From Pseudomonas paracarnis (lineage in GTDB: Bacteria; Pseudomonadota; Gammaproteobacteria; Pseudomonadales; Pseudomonadaceae), in NCBI RefSeq assembly GCF_904063055.1, contig NZ_CAJFCN010000018.1, positions 1 through 64,000 of the forward strand: a DNA stretch of 64,000 nucleotides, written 5' to 3'. The translations under genes and the position numbers were made by a program. This document shows positions 50,824 through 60,491 of the stretch, in pieces (position 1 is the stretch's first letter; every line of letters starts with the position of its first letter). Under the pieces are notes generated by a model, which saw nothing but the letters and a program-made list of their open reading frames with translations, was not told the DNA's origin and did not search any database.

Positions 50824-51744
50824 ATGGCAAATATTCTGACCCTGACGCTGAACCCGGCGTTGGACCTCACGGTACGTCTGGCGCACCTGCAACCCGGTGA
50901 GGTCAATCGCAGTGAAGCGATGCTCACCCACGCGGCCGGCAAAGGCGTGAATGTGGCGCAAGTGCTGGCGGACCTGGGCCATTACGTCAGCGTGGGCGGG
51001 TTCCTCGGCAGTGCCAACCCCCAGGCTTTCAATGCGCTGATCAAGCGCCGTGGGTTTGGCGATGCCTTCATCCGGGTTCCCGGCGAAACCCGGAGCAATA
51101 TCAAGATTGCCGAACAGGATGGGCGTGTCACCGACATCAATGCACCGGGGCCGCTGGTGACTGAAGAGGCGCTAAAAGCGCTGCTCAAGATGGTCGCGAT
51201 CATTGGCCCGGAGTTCGATGCGGTCGTGGTGGCCGGTAGCTTGCCGCGCGGCGTCAGCCCGCAGTGGTTTAAAGGTTTGCTGGAGGCGTTGAAAGACCTC
51301 GGTTTGAAAATCGCCCTGGACACCAGCGGCGAAGCGCTGCGCCTGGGGTTGGAGGTTGGCCCGTGGCTGGTCAAACCCAATACCGAAGAGTTGGCCGAGG
51401 CCTTGGGTAACGCCACCGATGCCATCAGCCGCCTGCATCAGCAAGGCGTCGAACATGTAGTGGTCTCCGACGGGGCCGCAGGTGTGACCTGGTACCGCCC
51501 GGGTGCGGCGCTGCACGCCACGCCGCCCAAGGTGGCAGTGGCCAGTACCGTGGGTGCCGGCGACTCGCTGCTGGCCGGGATGCTCCACGGTTTGCTCAGT
51601 GGCGACACGCCGGAGCACACCCTGCGCCGGGCCACGGCGATTGCCGCGATGGCGGTGACACAGATCGGTTTTGGCATCAGCGATGACGCGCAGTTGGCGC
51701 ATCTCGAAAGCGGCGTCGAAGTACGCACGCTGACAGAACAATAA
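50824..51744 (+). CDS. fruK: 1-phosphofructokinase
   Basis: PfkB-family sugar kinase of 306 residues that phosphorylates fructose-1-phosphate to fructose-1,6-bisphosphate. N-terminal TLTLNPALDLTVRL and the C-terminal signature VASTVGAGDSLLAGMLHG with the catalytic Asp are clear. Its start codon directly abuts the fruB stop, and it is 11 bp before fruA. Confidence 0.97.
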   Translation: MANILTLTLNPALDLTVRLAHLQPGEVNRSEAMLTHAAGKGVNVAQVLADLGHYVSVGGFLGSANPQAFNALIKRRGFGDAFIRVPGETRSNIKIAEQDGRVTDINAPGPLVTEEALKALLKMVAIIGPEFDAVVVAGSLPRGVSPQWFKGLLEALKDLGLKIALDTSGEALRLGLEVGPWLVKPNTEELAEALGNATDAISRLHQQGVEHVVVSDGAAGVTWYRPGAALHATPPKVAVASTVGAGDSLLAGMLHGLLSGDTPEHTLRRATAIAAMAVTQIGFGISDDAQLAHLESGVEVRTLTEQ

Positions 51745-51755
51745 GAGGGTTTGTG

Positions 51756-53465
51756 ATGAAGTTAGCCATTGTTACCGCCTGCCCGAACGGCATGGTCACC
51801 AGTGTGCTGTGCGCCCGCTTGTTGGACGCCGCCGCCCAGCGCATGGGCTTGCACACCAGTGTTGAAGTCGTCGATGTGCAGCGTCCGGAGCGCCAGTTGT
51901 CCCAGGCGACGATTGATGATGCCGAGTGGGTGCTGTTGGTCAGCAGTACCCCGGTGGATATGCAGCGGTTTGTCGGCAAGCGTGTGTTCCAGAGCACGCC
52001 GGCCCAGGCGTTGGCGGATGTCGAAGGCGTACTGCGCCGGGGCGCCGAAGAAGCCCAGGTGTATGTCGCCGACGCCGCCCCGGTGGCGGCCAAGGCTGCG
52101 CCGCGTATCGTCGCGATTACCGCGTGCCCCACCGGTGTGGCCCACACGTTCATGGCCGCCGAAGCCTTGCAGCAGACTGCTCAGCGCCTGGGTTATGACC
52201 TGCAGGTCGAAACTCAAGGCTCGGTAGGCGCCCGCACGCCGTTAAGCCCGCAAGCGATTGCCGATGCCGATGTGGTGTTGCTCGCGGCGGATATCGAAGT
52301 GGCCACCGAGCGTTTCGCCGGCAAGAAGATTTACCGCTGTGGCACCGGCATTGCCCTCAAGCAATCCGAAGCCATCCTCAACAAAGCCCTGGCCGAAGGC
52401 GCGGTGGAAAGCGCGGCCGGCGGTGCACCGGCCAAGGCGGAGAAAACCGGCGTCTACAAACACCTGCTCACCGGCGTGTCGTATATGTTGCCGATGGTGG
52501 TGGCGGGGGGCTTGCTGATCGCCTTGTCGTTTGTCTTCGGCATCCATGCTTTCGAGCAGCCCGGCACCTTGGCGGCGGCGCTCAAATCCGTGGGTGACCA
52601 GGCGTTCCTGTTGATGGTGCCGCTGCTGGCGGGCTACATCGCCTACTCGATTGCCGACCGTCCTGGCCTTGCGCCCGGCATGATCGGCGGGCTGCTGGCG
52701 GGGACGCTGGGGGCTGGGTTTATCGGCGGCATCCTGGCCGGTTTCGTCGCCGGATATTGCGTCAAGCTGATCAGCCGCACGGTGCAACTGCCTCAGAGCC
52801 TGGAAGCGCTCAAGCCGATCCTGATCATCCCGTTATTGGCGAGCCTGTTTACCGGCTTGGTGATGATCTACCTGGTGGGCCCACCGGTCGCCCGCTTGCT
52901 CACGGGCCTGACGGATTTCCTCAGCACCATGGGCACCACCAACGCGGTGCTGCTGGGCATTCTGCTCGGCGGCATGATGTGTGTGGATTTGGGCGGGCCG
53001 ATCAACAAGGCGGCGTATGCGTTTTCGGTTGGCCTGCTGGCCGCGTCGAGCGGCGCGCCGATGGCCGCGACCATGGCCGCCGGCATGGTGCCGCCGATTG
53101 GCATGGGCATCGCCACGTTGCTGGCCCGGCGCAAGTTCGCCCAGACCGAGCGCGAGGCCGGCAAGGCGGCGATGATCCTGGGGCTGTGCTTTATCTCTGA
53201 AGGCGCGATTCCCTTCGCCGCCAAAGACCCGCTGCGCGTCATTCCGGCCAGCATCGCCGGTGGCGCGTTGACCGGTGCGCTGTCGATGTACTTCGGCTGC
53301 AAACTCGCCGCGCCCCATGGCGGGTTGTTTGTGCTGGTGATTCCGAATGCGATGAACCATGCGTTGTTGTACTTGTTGGCGATTGTGGCGGGCAGTGTGT
53401 TGACCGGTTTGGTGTATGCCGTGCTCAAGCGACCGGAAGCGGCTGAACTGGCCGTGACTGCCTGA
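51756..53465 (+). CDS. fruA: fructose PTS permease EIIBC
   Basis: Inner-membrane permease of 569 residues that imports fructose and phosphorylates it at C1. There are two IIB domains: an N-terminal degenerate-looking IIB' (IVTACPNGMVTS, Cys9) and a second IIB with ITACPTGVAHTFMAAE (phospho-acceptor Cys124). They are followed by the IIC channel (about 235-565) with eight or more membrane helices. ATG at 51756 is preceded by an overlapping GTG that is less likely. It ends the fruBKA operon; a REP doublet follows. Confidence 0.97.
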   Translation: MKLAIVTACPNGMVTSVLCARLLDAAAQRMGLHTSVEVVDVQRPERQLSQATIDDAEWVLLVSSTPVDMQRFVGKRVFQSTPAQALADVEGVLRRGAEEAQVYVADAAPVAAKAAPRIVAITACPTGVAHTFMAAEALQQTAQRLGYDLQVETQGSVGARTPLSPQAIADADVVLLAADIEVATERFAGKKIYRCGTGIALKQSEAILNKALAEGAVESAAGGAPAKAEKTGVYKHLLTGVSYMLPMVVAGGLLIALSFVFGIHAFEQPGTLAAALKSVGDQAFLLMVPLLAGYIAYSIADRPGLAPGMIGGLLAGTLGAGFIGGILAGFVAGYCVKLISRTVQLPQSLEALKPILIIPLLASLFTGLVMIYLVGPPVARLLTGLTDFLSTMGTTNAVLLGILLGGMMCVDLGGPINKAAYAFSVGLLAASSGAPMAATMAAGMVPPIGMGIATLLARRKFAQTEREAGKAAMILGLCFISEGAIPFAAKDPLRVIPASIAGGALTGALSMYFGCKLAAPHGGLFVLVIPNAMNHALLYLLAIVAGSVLTGLVYAVLKRPEAAELAVTA

Positions 53466-53479
53466 CACTGGCAGAAAAT

Positions 53480-53565
53480 GTGGGAGCTGGCTTGCCTGCG
53501 ATAGCCTCGACGGGGTTTGCCTGATACACCGAGGTGTTTGCATCGCAGGCAAGCCAGCTCCCACA
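53480..53565. repeat. REP doublet (REPIN)
   Basis: GTGGGAGCTGGCTTGCCTGCGAT and its exact inverted partner ATCGCAGGCAAGCCAGCTCCCAC, about 40 bases apart, between fruA and phoD. Halves are perfectly complementary. Confidence 0.88.
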
Positions 53566-53655
53566 GGTGAACTCGACCGTTCTGCTAATCGGTGTCACAT
53601 CCGCTTCATCCCATCATGCTTTAGTGGCCCTTTTGATACTCAAGAGGGCACCTGC

Positions 53656-55197
53656 ATGAGCCACTTCGATCTCGGTCGCCGCCGTGTGATGCAAGCCGTG
53701 GGCGCTGGCCTGTTGTTGCCGGGCCTGGCGCCGGCGGTGATCGCTTCGGTGAAGGACCGACCCCAACTCACTGACGGCGTGCAATCGGGCGACCTGCAGG
53801 GCGATCGCGCAATGATCTGGAGCCGCAGTGACCGCCCGGCGAAGATGGTGGTGGAGTGGGATACCCGCAGCGTGTTCAGCAACCCGCGCCGATTCGTCTC
53901 GCCCCTGGCCGACAGCCGCACCGACTTTACCGCCCGTGTCGAGCTCACCGGGCTGCCGGTCGACCAGGCGATTTTCTATCGCGTGCATTTCGAAGACGCC
54001 CAGACCGGCATTGCCAGTGAACCCTGGTTCGGCCACTTGCGTAGCGTGCCGCAACAGCGGCGTGACATCCGTTTTGTGTGGAGCGGCGACACTGTCGGCC
54101 AAGGCTTCGGCATCAACCCCGACATCGGTGGCATGCGCATCTATGAAGCCATGCGCCTGCGCCTGCCGGACTTTTTTATCCACAGCGGCGACACCATCTA
54201 TGCCGACGGCCCGGTCCCCGCGCAGCTCACCACTGAAGGCGGGCGCATCTGGCGCAACATTACCACTGAAGCCAAAAGCAAAGTCGCGGAAACCCTCGAT
54301 GAATATCGCGGTAATTACCGCTACAACCTGCTGGATGAAAACGTGCGCCGCTTCAATGCCGAGGTACCGCAGATCTGGCAGTGGGACGATCACGAGGTGA
54401 TCAACAACTGGTCATCGAGCAAGCAGTTGGATGAGCGTTACCAGACCCGCGACATCAATACCTTGGTGGGCCGTGCCCGCCAGGCCTGGCTGGAATATTC
54501 ACCCATGCGCCGACAGAGCGCCGACGGTGGCGGGCGCATTTATCGCAAGCTCAGTTATGGGCCGCTGCTGGATGTGTTTGTGTTGGATATGCGCAGCTAT
54601 CGTGGGCCGAATGATGACAACCTGGGCGCGGAAAAACCCTTCCTCGGGCGGGAACAGTTGGACTGGCTCAAACGCGGGCTCAAGGCCTCGCAAGCGCAGT
54701 GGAAGGTGGTCGCCGCCGACATGCCCATCGGTCTGGGCGTGCCCGACGGTGAAGTCAGCCCCGGCGTGGCGCGTTGGGAAGCGATCGCCAATGGCGACCC
54801 TGGCCCGGCGCAAGGGCGTGAGCTGGAGATCGCCGAACTGCTGGGGTTCCTGCATGAGCATAAGGTGCGCAACCACGTGTGGCTGACGGCCGATGTGCAT
54901 TACTGTGCAGCGCATCACTATCACCCTGACCGTGCGACGTTCCAGGATTTCGAGCCGTTCTGGGAGTTTGTGGCAGGGCCGTTGAATGCTGGGAGTTTCG
55001 GGCCCAACCCACTGGATAAAACCTTTGGCCCGCACGTGGTGTTCCAGAAGGCGCCACCGGCGCAGAATACCTCGCCGTTTGCGGGCTTTCAGTTTTTTGG
55101 TGAAGTGCAGATAGATGGGCAGACGGCGGAGTTGACGGTGATGCTACGGGACTTGGACGGGGTTTCAGTGTTCGAGCAAAAACTGCAACCGGCCTGA
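53656..55197 (+). CDS. PhoD-type alkaline phosphatase
   Basis: Exported phosphatase/phosphodiesterase of the PhoD family, 513 residues. The N-terminus (GRRRVMQAVGAGLLLPGLAP) looks like a Tat signal with a double-arginine. An N-terminal fibronectin-like domain (VQSGDLQGDRAMIWSRSD) is followed by the metal-binding core with WSGDT, FFIHSGDTIYADGP (about 175-185), QIWQWDDHEVINNW (about 237-250), and WLTADVHYCAAHHYHP near the C-terminus. The TGA stop lies at the first base of a 113-bp repeat. No Pho box was identified upstream. Confidence 0.88.
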   Translation: MSHFDLGRRRVMQAVGAGLLLPGLAPAVIASVKDRPQLTDGVQSGDLQGDRAMIWSRSDRPAKMVVEWDTRSVFSNPRRFVSPLADSRTDFTARVELTGLPVDQAIFYRVHFEDAQTGIASEPWFGHLRSVPQQRRDIRFVWSGDTVGQGFGINPDIGGMRIYEAMRLRLPDFFIHSGDTIYADGPVPAQLTTEGGRIWRNITTEAKSKVAETLDEYRGNYRYNLLDENVRRFNAEVPQIWQWDDHEVINNWSSSKQLDERYQTRDINTLVGRARQAWLEYSPMRRQSADGGGRIYRKLSYGPLLDVFVLDMRSYRGPNDDNLGAEKPFLGREQLDWLKRGLKASQAQWKVVAADMPIGLGVPDGEVSPGVARWEAIANGDPGPAQGRELEIAELLGFLHEHKVRNHVWLTADVHYCAAHHYHPDRATFQDFEPFWEFVAGPLNAGSFGPNPLDKTFGPHVVFQKAPPAQNTSPFAGFQFFGEVQIDGQTAELTVMLRDLDGVSVFEQKLQPA

Positions 55198-55308
55198 TCG
55201 TTCCCACGCTCTGCGTGGGAACGCATCCTGTGACGCTCCGCGTCACGCCGCTAAGAGCGGACGCGGAGCGTCCAGGGCGGCATTCCCACGCGGAGCGTGG
55301 GAACGATC
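55196..55308. repeat. 113-bp palindromic repeat, copy A
   Basis: Begins GATCGTTCCCACGCTCTGCG and ends CGGAGCGTGGGAACGATC; between them are further nested stems (TGACGCTCCGCGTCA, GGACGCGGAGCGTCC). The GA of its first base pair is shared with the TGA stop of phoD. Its reverse complement matches the repeat at 61917 over the full length with about eight differences by eye. Confidence 0.85.
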
Positions 55309-55320
55309 AAATTAGCGGGG

Positions 55321-57846
55321 TCAGTAGACATCCCGACGATAGCGGCCCTGTTCGATCAGGCGCTCCAGCGCCTCCTTGCCCAAGATGTCTGCCAGTGCCT
55401 GATCCACCCCCGTCGCCATCCCCTGCAAGCTGCCACACACATAAATCGCCGCGCCATCCGCCAGCCATTTGCGCAGCACATCCGCTGACTCGCGCAGGCG
55501 ATCCTGTACGTAGATCTTCTCCTCTTGATCGCGGGAAAATGCCAGGTCCAGCAGGGCCAGGTCTCCACTGGCGAGCCAGCCTTGCAGTTCGTCCTGGCAC
55601 AGGTAGTCGTGGGCGATATTGCGCTCGCCGAACAGCAGCCAGTTTCGCTGCTGGCCGCCGGCAATACGCGCCTTGAGCAAGCTACGCAGGCCCGCCAGGC
55701 CGGTGCCGTTGCCCAGCAGAATCAGTGGCACAGGCGCGTCGGGCAAATGGAAGCCGCTGTTGCGCCGCAGGCGCAGGCTGATGGCCGAGCCGAGGGCGGC
55801 GTGTTCAGTCAGCCAGCCAGAGCCAAGCCCCAGGCTGCCGTCGGGGTGGCGTTCCTGGCGCACGATCAACTCCAGCACGCCGTCGCTGGCAATCGAGGCG
55901 ATGGAGTATTCGCGCATGCCCAGTGGGACCAGCGCGTCCACCAACGCCTGGGCGTGCAGGCCGACCAGGTGCGTGCGGTTGTCCGGCAGTTGGCGCGTGG
56001 CCAGGGCCTGATCAAGGGTGTGGGCCACGCCGTCGATCACCACACCGTCGCTGCCGACCAAGCCCAGGCCGGCCAGGAAGTGTTCGATGGCCCAGGGGCA
56101 ATTGCGCGGCAGGACTTCCACCAGGTCGCCGGCCAGCCAGCTGTGTGCAGACGTGGATGTGAGGCCCAGCAGGTAGACGGGCGAGCCGACACTGTCGGGG
56201 TTGAGCAGGGTGCGTTGGCTCAGGGTCCAGTTTTCGTACTGGGCCGTCGGCCAGGCCGCTGCCGGCGCATGCCCGGTGAGCTGGCCCAGTTGCTGTTGCC
56301 AGGTGTGCAGGGCCACTGCGTCGCCGCTGTCGACTTCCACCGGGGCAAACAGCGGGGTGCCGCCCTGGTTGGTCAGCCAGAAATGCAGGCGCCGGGCAAA
56401 GCCGCAAAAATGTTCGTACTGCCGGTCACCCAGGGCCAGCACCGAGTAGTTCAAGCCTGTGAGGGGCAGCGAATGGCCGAGCACGCTGCGCTCGAAACCT
56501 CGGGCGCTGTCGGGGGCTTCGCCGTCGCCAAAGGTACTGACCACAAACAGCGCGTTCTGTGATTGGCTGAGGTCGTCGCGGCTGACACTGCCCAGGGGCT
56601 GCACCTTCACCGCCAGGCCCGCAGCCTGCAGTTGCCCGGCCGTTTGCCAGGCCAGTTGTTCGGCAAAGCCGCTCTGGCTGGCGAAGCCGATCAGCCAGGC
56701 CGGGGCATTGCTGTGGTTATCTGTCAAACCTTTGCGGGCATCGCGGACCTGGCGCTTTTTGCGGCGTCGGTCCAGGTACAGCAGCCAGCCCGTGATGAAA
56801 AACAGCGGCATAAGCAGTGAGCTGACGGTGAGGACGATGCGCCCGACCAGGCCGAAATAGCTGCCGGTGTGCAGCGCATACACACTGGTCAGCAACTGCG
56901 CCTTGAGGCTTTTGCTGGCGTAGCGCTCGTGGGATTTGACCTCGCCGGTGGACGGGTCCAGGTTGATCTGGTTCAGCGCACGGTCATGGGGCGATGAAGT
57001 GAGCAGGTAATACACGGTGGCCGGTTGCCCGGCGACCGCGGGCATCCGAATGTTGTAGGCGCTCAAGTCGGGGCCGGCGTTGCTGTAGATGCTGCTCCAG
57101 ATTGCGTCATAGTTGGCCACCGGAGCCGGGCCTGCGGGAGCCGGGCCGCGCTTACGCATGCGCTCGTTCTGCGGCGCGTCGGACAGCAGTTTGGTCACGC
57201 CACGGTTGTACCAGTCGTAGGACCAATACAGCCCGGTCAGCGCCGCCAAAAGATAAAACAACAGGCACCAGGTGCCGAATACCGAGTGCAGGTCCCAATT
57301 GAAGCTGCGGCCCTTTTTGCGCCAGTCCAGGGTCAGCCAGACGCGCCAGCTTTTCACCTGGCGCGGCCAGCGCAGGTACAGGCCGGAGAGGCAGAAAAAC
57401 AGCAGGATCAGGGTGCAGGCGCCGGTGATATTGCGCCCGGTATCGCCGATGGCGAGGAAGCGGTGCAATTGCAGGATAAAACCGAACAGGTCCTGGCCGA
57501 CCGCGTCACCCATGTAGTCGCCGGTGTACGGGTCAAAGTAGCGCATCTGGCCACGGCGCTCGCCCGGTGGCGGGGTGAAGGACACGCGGCCGGCGTTGCC
57601 GCTTTCACTTTCTACCCACAGCATGGCCACGGTCTTGCCTTCGGCCGCTTCCAGCTTGCGTACCAGCTCGGCGGGCGGCAGTACACCGGCTTCGCGTTTC
57701 TGTACGCTCAAAACCGTGGGGTTGAGGGCCCGCAGGATTTCATCCTGGAACGAGTACGCAGCCCCGGTGATCCCCATCAAGGCCAGCACCAGCCCGGCAG
57801 TGATGCCGAAGAACCAGTGCAACTGAAACAGGGTTTTCTTCAACAC
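55321..57846 (-). CDS. piuB: PepSY / flavodoxin / ferredoxin-reductase fusion (PiuB-like)
   Basis: Inner-membrane flavoprotein of 841 residues. Residues about 1-370 form a PepSY-associated membrane module with four helices and membrane His residues (QLHWFFGITAGL, QLHRFLAIGDTG). About 383-525 is a flavodoxin-like domain (IGFASQSGFAEQ), and about 590-841 is a ferredoxin-NADP reductase-like domain (LLGNGTGLAGLRSL, AIYVCGSLQGM). The probable role is reduction of ferric siderophore or heme-related iron at the membrane, inferred from its place beside piuA. It starts with GTG at 57846. Loss of this exact function assignment would leave it as an oxidoreductase. Confidence 0.85.
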   Translation of the reverse strand: MLKKTLFQLHWFFGITAGLVLALMGITGAAYSFQDEILRALNPTVLSVQKREAGVLPPAELVRKLEAAEGKTVAMLWVESESGNAGRVSFTPPPGERRGQMRYFDPYTGDYMGDAVGQDLFGFILQLHRFLAIGDTGRNITGACTLILLFFCLSGLYLRWPRQVKSWRVWLTLDWRKKGRSFNWDLHSVFGTWCLLFYLLAALTGLYWSYDWYNRGVTKLLSDAPQNERMRKRGPAPAGPAPVANYDAIWSSIYSNAGPDLSAYNIRMPAVAGQPATVYYLLTSSPHDRALNQINLDPSTGEVKSHERYASKSLKAQLLTSVYALHTGSYFGLVGRIVLTVSSLLMPLFFITGWLLYLDRRRKKRQVRDARKGLTDNHSNAPAWLIGFASQSGFAEQLAWQTAGQLQAAGLAVKVQPLGSVSRDDLSQSQNALFVVSTFGDGEAPDSARGFERSVLGHSLPLTGLNYSVLALGDRQYEHFCGFARRLHFWLTNQGGTPLFAPVEVDSGDAVALHTWQQQLGQLTGHAPAAAWPTAQYENWTLSQRTLLNPDSVGSPVYLLGLTSTSAHSWLAGDLVEVLPRNCPWAIEHFLAGLGLVGSDGVVIDGVAHTLDQALATRQLPDNRTHLVGLHAQALVDALVPLGMREYSIASIASDGVLELIVRQERHPDGSLGLGSGWLTEHAALGSAISLRLRRNSGFHLPDAPVPLILLGNGTGLAGLRSLLKARIAGGQQRNWLLFGERNIAHDYLCQDELQGWLASGDLALLDLAFSRDQEEKIYVQDRLRESADVLRKWLADGAAIYVCGSLQGMATGVDQALADILGKEALERLIEQGRYRRDVY

Positions 57847-57927
57847 GTCGGGCCGCCTCGCTTATCTGGATATCGATGTCACGGCGCGCATTATGCCGTG
57901 GGTTATCGAGAAAAATTCTGTTTTACA

Positions 57928-57962
57928 CACAAAAGCCCCACGCATCCGATGCGTGGGGCCTT
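57928..57962 (-). terminator. intrinsic terminator of piuA
   Basis: On the minus strand GCCCCACGCATC, short loop, GATGCGTGGGGC is followed by a T-run (A-run at 57931-57934), about 20 bases after the piuA stop and before the piuB start. Confidence 0.85.
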
Positions 57963-57982
57963 GGGTCGAGCATTGACTGCGT

Positions 57983-60286
57983 TTAGAAGTGGAAGCTGGT
58001 AGTCAACAGAGCGGTACGACCGGCCGCCTGGTTGGCGAAGTGCGCCGAGTAGGCCTTATCGTAATACGTCTTGTCGGTGAGGTTTTGTACGTTCAATTGC
58101 AAGTCGACGTTTTTGGTCAGCTTGTAGCTGGCCATGGCGTCGTAGCGGGTGTAGGACGGCACGTACACGGTGTTGCCTGCATCGCCGTAAACCTCATCGA
58201 CGTAGAACGCGCCGCCGCCGACGGTCAGCTTGGGGGTGATGTCGTAGGTGGTCCACAGGCTGAAGGAGTTCTTCGGCGTGTTGGGCATCTGGTTGCCTTT
58301 GTTGGAACCGGCACTCACCACGTTTTGACGGTTGCCGATTCTGCCAGGATCTACCAGCTCGCTTTTCAGATAGCTGTAACCAGCGAACACTTGCCATTGA
58401 TCAGTGATTTTTCCGCTGGCAGACAGCTCCAAGCCATCGACTCGGGATTCACCGCCGTTTTCGAAGGTGTTGGAACTCACCAGAATTCGTGTGTTTTTCT
58501 TCTCAGTGCGGAACACGGCAGCAGTTAGGGACAAGCGATCATGAAACAGATCCCACTTAGTGCCGAGTTCGTAGTTGACTGTTTCTTCGGGTTCCAGGTC
58601 GCTGGTGTTAATGCCGGTGACGAAACCATTGGGTTCCTGACCTTCACCTACTAAGCCGCCAACTGGCGAAGCTGAGGTAGCGTAGGAGGTATAGATGCTG
58701 CCGTTTTCCGTGGGTTTCCACACAAGCCCGGCCTGCCAGTTGAAAAATTGGCTGTCGTCCTTGAGCTTGGTACGTCCTGTAGCGGCATTGGTATTGGCTT
58801 GAGTGTCGAAAGTGTCGTAGCGCAGGCCGACATTGAGCAGCCATTTAGGATCAAGTTCGATGGTGTCGAATACATAGGCAGCGCGACTGGTGGCTTTGGT
58901 GTTGGTGCCGTTGTAGTTGCGCGCAACGTTGCCGTTCCAGGCATCATCCGGATTCGGGTTGCCGAGAGACGTACAATTGCCGCCGCTGCTGCCGACTACG
59001 CTAGGCGTGCAGCCATTGGGTATTGGGTTACTGTTTGGAGTGACCGTGTAGCCACTTACGCGGGTTTCTTCGCCCGTGAACTCCAAACCAGTGGAGTAGG
59101 AATGCTTCATCCCCGCCAATTGGAAATTACCAAACAGATCGGTCTGGTTAGTGGTCGTCGTAGTGGTGGACACGCGACTGTTAGCCCGACGCCACACGGT
59201 GCCGAACTGGTTGACGTTGTGCTGGCTGTCATCAGGCTGCGTCAATACGTAATCCTGGCCGGTGCTGCCATGACGCAGGGTGTTTTTCAGCGTCATGTTG
59301 TCGTTCAGGTCGTGCTCGATGGAGACCGTGCTGATGTCGGCGCGTGTTTTGCGGAAGTCGCGGCTTTTTAAGCCGTAAAAGTTGCTGCTATCGCCGCCAT
59401 CAGTAGGTTTGTCATGAACGTGCACGGCATTCTTGGCTGTGCTGCCATAGCCATACGGAATCCCCGAATCCGGCAGGTCGTCACTTTCCATGTGGTAGTA
59501 GCTGAGGTTGACGCGGGTCGGCGTGCCCAGGCCAAACGTCAGCGACGGGGCTACACCCCAACGGTCGTAGTTCACCGCATCGCGGCCAGCCACGTTTTGT
59601 TCATGGCTCATCAGGTTCAGGCGGAATGCCGCGCTGTCGTCCAGGAACTGGCGGTTCACGTCGAGCACATAGCGGCGGGTCTGGTCGGAGCCATAGGTAA
59701 AGCCGCCGTTGGTGAAGTCCCGCGCTTGTGGGGTCTTGCTCACCAGGTTGAGGCTGCCACCGGCCGAGCCACGGCCGCCGAACGAAGAGTTCGGGCCTTT
59801 GCTGACTTCGATGGACTCGATGTCGAAGATCTCGCGGCTCTGGCCGCCGGTATCGCGTACGCCATCGAGGTAGGTATCGCCCTGGGCATCAAAACCACGG
59901 ATGAACGGACGGTCGCCCTGAGGGTTGCCACCTTCACCGGCACCGAAGGTGATACCCGGTACGGTGCGCAAGGCGTCCTGCAACGAGGTGGCGGCGGTGT
60001 CCTTGAGGACTTGTTGCGGCACCACAGTGACCGAACGCGGCGTGTCCACCAGCGGCGCGGTGTACTTCTGCGACGAGGCTTTTTCCACCTGGTAGGAGGT
60101 GTTGTCCTGCTCCTGGCCGGTGATGTTGGTGGCGCCGAGGGAGATAGGGTTGCGCTCGCCTTTTGGCTCGGTATTTTCAGCCGCCTGCGCCAGGTGGGCG
60201 GCGGAGCCGGCACTCAGGGCAACGCCAATGGCGGAGGCCAGCATGCGTGGTGAACTGGCCGGTATTTTTAGAATAGTGCGCGACAT
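57983..60286 (-). CDS. piuA: TonB-dependent catecholate siderophore receptor PiuA (Fiu-like)
   Basis: Outer-membrane receptor of 767 residues. Signal peptide about 1-38 (ending ...AAHLAQAAEN), plug domain with LVDTPRSVTVVPQQVLKDTA, RPFIRGFDAQGDTYLDGVRD and IEVSKGPNSSFGGRGSAGGS, then a 22-strand barrel ending in ...RTALLTTSFHF with C-terminal Phe. Such receptors import monocatechol-type siderophores and let in catechol-bearing antibiotics. The barrel carries a loop with a Cys pair (NPIPNGCTPSVVGSSGGNC). AAGGGA precedes the ATG at 60286. Divergent from piuC with a shared regulatory gap. Confidence 0.93.
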   Translation of the reverse strand: MSRTILKIPASSPRMLASAIGVALSAGSAAHLAQAAENTEPKGERNPISLGATNITGQEQDNTSYQVEKASSQKYTAPLVDTPRSVTVVPQQVLKDTAATSLQDALRTVPGITFGAGEGGNPQGDRPFIRGFDAQGDTYLDGVRDTGGQSREIFDIESIEVSKGPNSSFGGRGSAGGSLNLVSKTPQARDFTNGGFTYGSDQTRRYVLDVNRQFLDDSAAFRLNLMSHEQNVAGRDAVNYDRWGVAPSLTFGLGTPTRVNLSYYHMESDDLPDSGIPYGYGSTAKNAVHVHDKPTDGGDSSNFYGLKSRDFRKTRADISTVSIEHDLNDNMTLKNTLRHGSTGQDYVLTQPDDSQHNVNQFGTVWRRANSRVSTTTTTTNQTDLFGNFQLAGMKHSYSTGLEFTGEETRVSGYTVTPNSNPIPNGCTPSVVGSSGGNCTSLGNPNPDDAWNGNVARNYNGTNTKATSRAAYVFDTIELDPKWLLNVGLRYDTFDTQANTNAATGRTKLKDDSQFFNWQAGLVWKPTENGSIYTSYATSASPVGGLVGEGQEPNGFVTGINTSDLEPEETVNYELGTKWDLFHDRLSLTAAVFRTEKKNTRILVSSNTFENGGESRVDGLELSASGKITDQWQVFAGYSYLKSELVDPGRIGNRQNVVSAGSNKGNQMPNTPKNSFSLWTTYDITPKLTVGGGAFYVDEVYGDAGNTVYVPSYTRYDAMASYKLTKNVDLQLNVQNLTDKTYYDKAYSAHFANQAAGRTALLTTSFHF

Positions 60287-60444
60287 GACGTGTCCCTTCC
60301 CCAAGGTTGTGAGGCCGCGGAATATAGGGCCAACAAGACTTTGTATCAATTGCGAGATATTGCTATTCGCATCAAATTTACATTCTTTACACTTTTTTGT
60401 TACGGATTTTGCGCTCTCGTTCGTCCCTGTATTTTACAGAGAGG

Positions 60445-60463
60445 ATAAGAATCAATACCATTG
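60445..60463. promoter_or_regulatory. Fur-box-like site between piuA and piuC
   Basis: GATAAGAATCAATACCATT: its reverse complement agrees with about 11 of 19 positions of the Fur consensus, including an intact TTATC end. It lies 28 bases before the piuC start. A second A/T-rich stretch with TTGCGAGATATTGCTATTCG at about 60350 may be another half-site serving piuA. Confidence 0.5.
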
Positions 60464-60491
60464 ACACCTCTCTGATCGCAGGTATTGCCCC

